Assembly (NCBI RefSeq): GCF_965218915.1
Contig: NZ_OZ244708.1
Coordinates: 1,054,001-1,118,000, forward strand
Reading direction: 5' to 3'
DNA from: Novosphingopyxis sp965218915
GTDB taxonomy: Bacteria; Pseudomonadota; Alphaproteobacteria; Sphingomonadales; Sphingomonadaceae
DNA: 64,000 bases
Shown: one piece after another, positions 61,257-64,000 of the stretch
Numbering within the stretch: position 1 is the stretch's first letter
How the letters are laid out: every line of letters begins with the position of its first letter
Made by a program: the position numbers and the translations under genes
Notes under the pieces: model-generated
Databases searched by the model: none
The model's input: only the letters and a program-made list of their open reading frames with translations
Told to the model about the DNA's origin: nothing

Positions 61257-62411
61257 TCAGAAACCGGTGGACAGCGTGAGCGCGGGGCCGCCGCCCGGGG
61301 CCGCGCTTCCGGCGATACGCAGGCGGTAATCGACCGCAAGCGCGATGCGGGCTGCGCCGACGGGGGTGCTGACGGAAATCCGCGGTCCGACATCGAGCCG
61401 TCGGACGTCGTCGGTGCCGCCGGACCATGCGCCCGCCCCGGCCGCGACCGCGACCGCGCCGATATCGGTGACGAGGCGCAAGGCGGCGGCCTGCACGTCG
61501 TAAAAAGGGTGGCGGCCGTCCTGCTCGTAGACGCCGGCCTGGCCATAGCTTTCCAGGGTGAAGCCGGCGGGCAGCTGCTGCGGTGGCGGGCCGCCCGCGA
61601 CATAGGCGATGGCGGTCCGCGCGCCATCGGCGCGGCGGCGATATTCGGCGGCCAATGCCAGTCCGCGGACCGGCATCCAGCGCAGCCCCGCGCCCGCTTC
61701 GAGCGAGCGCGGATCGTCCGGGCTGTAGCCGAGCCGCGCGATCGCCTCGACCGGCGCGCGCAGCGACCCCGCGATACGGTGTGCGGCGATGGCCCCCGCC
61801 TGCGAGCCACCATAGCGCGTTTGCGCCAGTGCCGTATCGCCGCCGCCTGGGCGGTAAAAGGCGTAGGCGTAAAGCGAGAAGGGGGATTTCTGCAGCAAGC
61901 TCGGCAAGCTGGAGGGCGAGATTGAGGGACGGGATGGTGTGCGCCCGGCCGCGATTTCCGAGCGAAGAAAGGAACCGGAACCAAGAAGATGGTTTGGCTT
62001 GGTCTCCTCCGCCAACGAGGACAAGAGCGGTGGGGCCGGTCCATCCGTTTCTGGCCGTTGCAACAAGCTGTACCTCCAGTTCGGGAGGGCTATCCCCCCA
62101 TCGTCATTCCGGACTTGATCCGGAATCCAGGGTCCAGCAGGCCAAGGCCCAGCAGGCCAAGGCCCAGCAGGCCAAGGCCCAGCAGGAATGTCGGCTGCGC
62201 GAGCAGCGCCCTCATCGGCCAACGGCGCGGATGGCCGTTCTGCCATCCGCTCGGAGACTGCCGCGGTATCCGGATAAGGCGGCATGTCTAACGGATGCTG
62301 CTTCCCCGCCGCCACTGGCCCTTCCCAGTAGAGGAGGATCGCGCGCGCGCCGATCCATAGCACCAGCAGCATTGCCATGAAGCGCAGGGGACGGCCGCGC
62401 GTCGGCCTCAT
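61257..62411 (-). CDS. Beta-barrel-like protein, possible NfrA C-terminal homologue
   Basis: The 384-residue protein has an N-terminal membrane anchor (FMAMLLVLWIGARAILLYW), a low-complexity linker with four GPWPA repeats and a REP-derived PWIPDQVRNDD, then about 200 residues of alternating strands (SLEAGAGLRWMPVRGLALAA and VGAARIALAVDYRLRIAGSA) ending in Phe (TLSTGF) like an outer-membrane barrel. Its start overlaps the stop of an NfrB-like glycosyltransferase, so a role as the NfrA-like partner in exopolysaccharide export is inferred. Family assignment is not certain. Confidence 0.6.
   Translation of the reverse strand: MRPTRGRPLRFMAMLLVLWIGARAILLYWEGPVAAGKQHPLDMPPYPDTAAVSERMAERPSAPLADEGAARAADIPAGPWPAGPWPAGPWPAGPWIPDQVRNDDGGIALPNWRYSLLQRPETDGPAPPLLSSLAEETKPNHLLGSGSFLRSEIAAGRTPSRPSISPSSLPSLLQKSPFSLYAYAFYRPGGGDTALAQTRYGGSQAGAIAAHRIAGSLRAPVEAIARLGYSPDDPRSLEAGAGLRWMPVRGLALAAEYRRRADGARTAIAYVAGGPPPQQLPAGFTLESYGQAGVYEQDGRHPFYDVQAAALRLVTDIGAVAVAAGAGAWSGGTDDVRRLDVGPRISVSTPVGAARIALAVDYRLRIAGSAAPGGGPALTLSTGF
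62124..62187. repeat. 15-bp tandem repeat next to a single REP
   Basis: Four near-perfect units of caggccaaggcccag follow a REP arm (GTCATTCCGGACTTGATCCGG at 62103 onward, given here by its start). Both are inside a coding region and stay in frame, giving (GPWPA)n. The second REP arm expected of a REPIN is missing. Confidence 0.8.
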
Positions 62412-63856
62412 TCGGCGGGTCCGATCATGGCCGGCCCGATCCTTGTGGATAAGTGTTCTACCGGCGTTGGGCGCGGCGCGAGATCGTCGGCTTCCGGGAA
62501 ATAATGGCTGGTTTTTTCCCAGGTGAGGCGGCTGCCCAGGCAATAGCCGATATATTGGCGAAGCGCGCGGGTGGCGGCGACGATCGCGATCAGGTTGCCT
62601 GTCAGCAGCCGCGCCGGGCTCCACAGCGCCTCGCGCCATCCGCAGGCACGCGCAACGAGCCAGCATCGCACCACCACCCGCCACAGCAAGGCAAGCGCGG
62701 TTATCGTGACAAGCCAGTCCGCTTCGCCGCTGAGCCCTTGTGGACGATAATCGGGCAACCACCGTACGGCGATCCATAGCGTCAGCGTCAGCGCTCCGGT
62801 CACATATGCGGCCAGCAACAGAAAAGCGGCAAAGACGCTGCGTCGGTCGCGAAAGCGCATCCAGCATTCGGCGGGACAGCGGGTCCAGCCGAGCCGGTCC
62901 CACCCGGCCAGCGATATGCCGGTCAGCCAGCGCGCCTTTTGCCGCGCGCTGTCGACGAAGCGGCCGGGGAAGCAGCAACGCGTACAGATCAGGCTGCCGT
63001 CTCGTCCCGCCAGATGGACGATGGTCTGCCGCCCTTCCAGTTCGCGGACCTTCAGGCCCAGCTCGTAATCCTCGGTCAGGCTCTCGGCGCAAAAGGGCAG
63101 GCCGCCCTCGCGCGCGGCGATCGTCTCCAGCATGGCCCGCGAAAAGGCGCAGCCGACCCCGGCCGAGGGCAGCCCCGCGCCGAGCCAGCTGCGCACCACC
63201 AGCTGCTTGTCGTGCGCCTCGATGAACTCGTCGCGATAATGCCCGCTGACCAGGCGGGATCCGGGCACCGGCACCGCGCGCACCGGCAATTGCACCAGCT
63301 CGAAATCCTCGATCAGCCGGTCAAACAGCGCGAGTTCGTCGGTATGGACCAAGTCCTCCGCGTCGTGCAGGACGACCGCCTTGACGGTCAGGCCGCGCTC
63401 GGCCTCGAACGCGATCAGCGCGCGCCAAAGATGGTTCAGGCAGTCGGCCTTGGTGGTCGGGTCGGGCGCGCCGTTGACGATGAGATGGACGCGCGGATCG
63501 CGCGCCGCAGCTAGGGTCACCGCGTCGCGGGTGGCTGGGTCATTGGGATAGACCCCGGCGAAAATGCGATAATCCTGGCCCTGCCAGCGCACGCCGCACG
63601 CTTCCAGCATCCGGCCGACCACCGCGCTCTCGTCCCACAAGGGCAGGAAAATCGCGATCGGGCCGGGGCCGCGTGGCGGGCCGAGCTGGCCGAGATATCG
63701 CGACGGAGCGCAGCCGCGCAGCGCCAGCACGCAGCGCCGGACGACCCACAACAGGTCGATCGCGATATCGTCGGCTGCGCCAATCACGAACCCGATGCCG
63801 CAAAACAGCAGCAGCTCGTGCTGGGCAAGCTCAATGCAGTTGAGCCATTCCCCCAT
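62408..63856 (-). CDS. NfrB-like glycosyltransferase family 2 membrane protein
   Basis: The 482-residue protein has an N-terminal helix, a GT2 catalytic domain (PIAIFLPLWDESAVVGRML, AVVLHDAEDLVHTDELALF with an Asp-x-x-Asp type site, and SARQKARWLTG as the QxxRW-like motif) and several C-terminal helices. It resembles NfrB, which makes the N4 phage receptor polysaccharide with NfrA. ATG 63856 follows GGGGGAA; a longer upstream frame is rejected. It is the first gene of a two-gene unit. Confidence 0.82.
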   Translation of the reverse strand: MGEWLNCIELAQHELLLFCGIGFVIGAADDIAIDLLWVVRRCVLALRGCAPSRYLGQLGPPRGPGPIAIFLPLWDESAVVGRMLEACGVRWQGQDYRIFAGVYPNDPATRDAVTLAAARDPRVHLIVNGAPDPTTKADCLNHLWRALIAFEAERGLTVKAVVLHDAEDLVHTDELALFDRLIEDFELVQLPVRAVPVPGSRLVSGHYRDEFIEAHDKQLVVRSWLGAGLPSAGVGCAFSRAMLETIAAREGGLPFCAESLTEDYELGLKVRELEGRQTIVHLAGRDGSLICTRCCFPGRFVDSARQKARWLTGISLAGWDRLGWTRCPAECWMRFRDRRSVFAAFLLLAAYVTGALTLTLWIAVRWLPDYRPQGLSGEADWLVTITALALLWRVVVRCWLVARACGWREALWSPARLLTGNLIAIVAATRALRQYIGYCLGSRLTWEKTSHYFPEADDLAPRPTPVEHLSTRIGPAMIGPAE

Positions 63857-63966
63857 CGATTCCCCCCGGAACGGACTTTGTTTCAACCGGAAATGGAGCA
63901 ATGTCAATCGCGCGGCGCATCGTCCGCCAATCTGGACATCAAGCCGCCAGCGGTTAAGGAGGCGCC

Positions 63967-64000
63967 ATGCAAGACGGACCGGACACAATCACCACGCCCG
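63967..64000 (+). CDS. Start of an unidentified gene (cut by window edge)
   Basis: AAGGAGG at 63957-63963 stands four bases in front of ATG 63967, and the frame stays open to the window end (MQDGPDTITTP). Too little is present for identification. Confidence 0.5.
   Translation, partial: MQDGPDTITTP

Noticed and set aside
62124..62187. CRISPR-like array
   Set aside because: The 15-bp units are directly adjacent without spacers and lie inside a reading frame.

Overview
The window is high-GC DNA from an alphaproteobacterium, most likely a member of the Sphingomonadaceae. The evidence is the conserved block pcm - tolC family - popZ-like - valS, the TauE/TIGR02186 pair, many TonB-dependent receptors, a HerA-type ATPase, and dense REP/REPIN palindromes of the kind common in sphingomonads. 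No rRNA is present; there is one tRNA gene (tRNA-Cys, GCA anticodon).

Left part (1-12.5 kb, core-like): the 5' end of a uroporphyrinogen-III methyltransferase gene, astD, a small secreted protein, selO, an alpha/beta hydrolase coupled to a GT4 glycosyltransferase, a flavin oxidoreductase with a likely Fe-S cysteine cluster, an ammonium transporter, a 2-hydroxyacid dehydrogenase, an SH3-like protein and a thiolase. From 12.5 to 20.9 kb the DNA looks accessory. It has a GPH-type MFS symporter, an enoyl-CoA hydratase, a TonB receptor, a second MFS transporter, and an internally deleted paralogue of the first transporter. Two MITE-like families are scattered among these: a 264-bp family with TA target duplications and a 180-bp family with 8-bp target duplications. 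From 20.9 to 26.4 kb lies a copper-response cluster: DUF4396, glutaredoxin-MauE fusion, DUF305 and csoR on one strand, and copA-copB on the other, with a palindromic CsoR-type operator between them.

26.8-47.9 kb is a 21-kb integrated element. It ends at the 3' end of tRNA-Cys, next to a P4-type tyrosine integrase, and a 32/33-bp copy of the tRNA 3' end marks the far boundary. It carries a TrwA-TrwB-TrwC-like mobilisation set (ribbon-helix-helix protein, coupling ATPase, MobF relaxase) with a candidate oriT, but no type IV secretion channel, so it should be mobilisable rather than self-transmissible. Its cargo is a Crp/Fnr regulator, a TonB receptor, a CitMHS carrier, and an AtuA-like/DUF4387 pair (a probable uptake and catabolic unit). 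It also carries a Fic protein, a small operon of overlapping genes with a DUF3768 protein, an Ssb, a decayed higBA module, an M48 protease, and a membrane protein translationally coupled to the integrase.

Right part (47.9-64 kb, core-like): pcm, a tolC-family gene, a popZ-like gene, an S9 peptidase, an intact RelE/XRE toxin-antitoxin pair, valS, a HerA-type ATPase, TIGR02186, TauE, a beta-barrel-like protein and an NfrB-like glycosyltransferase. The most striking feature is valS. Its frame stays open through an inserted segment made of REP palindromes plus a whole DUF559 nuclease-like domain, placed between the HIGH and KMSKS halves of the catalytic core. A second in-frame REPIN lies further downstream, and one AT-rich patch follows. 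The predicted protein is 1184 residues, far longer than usual.
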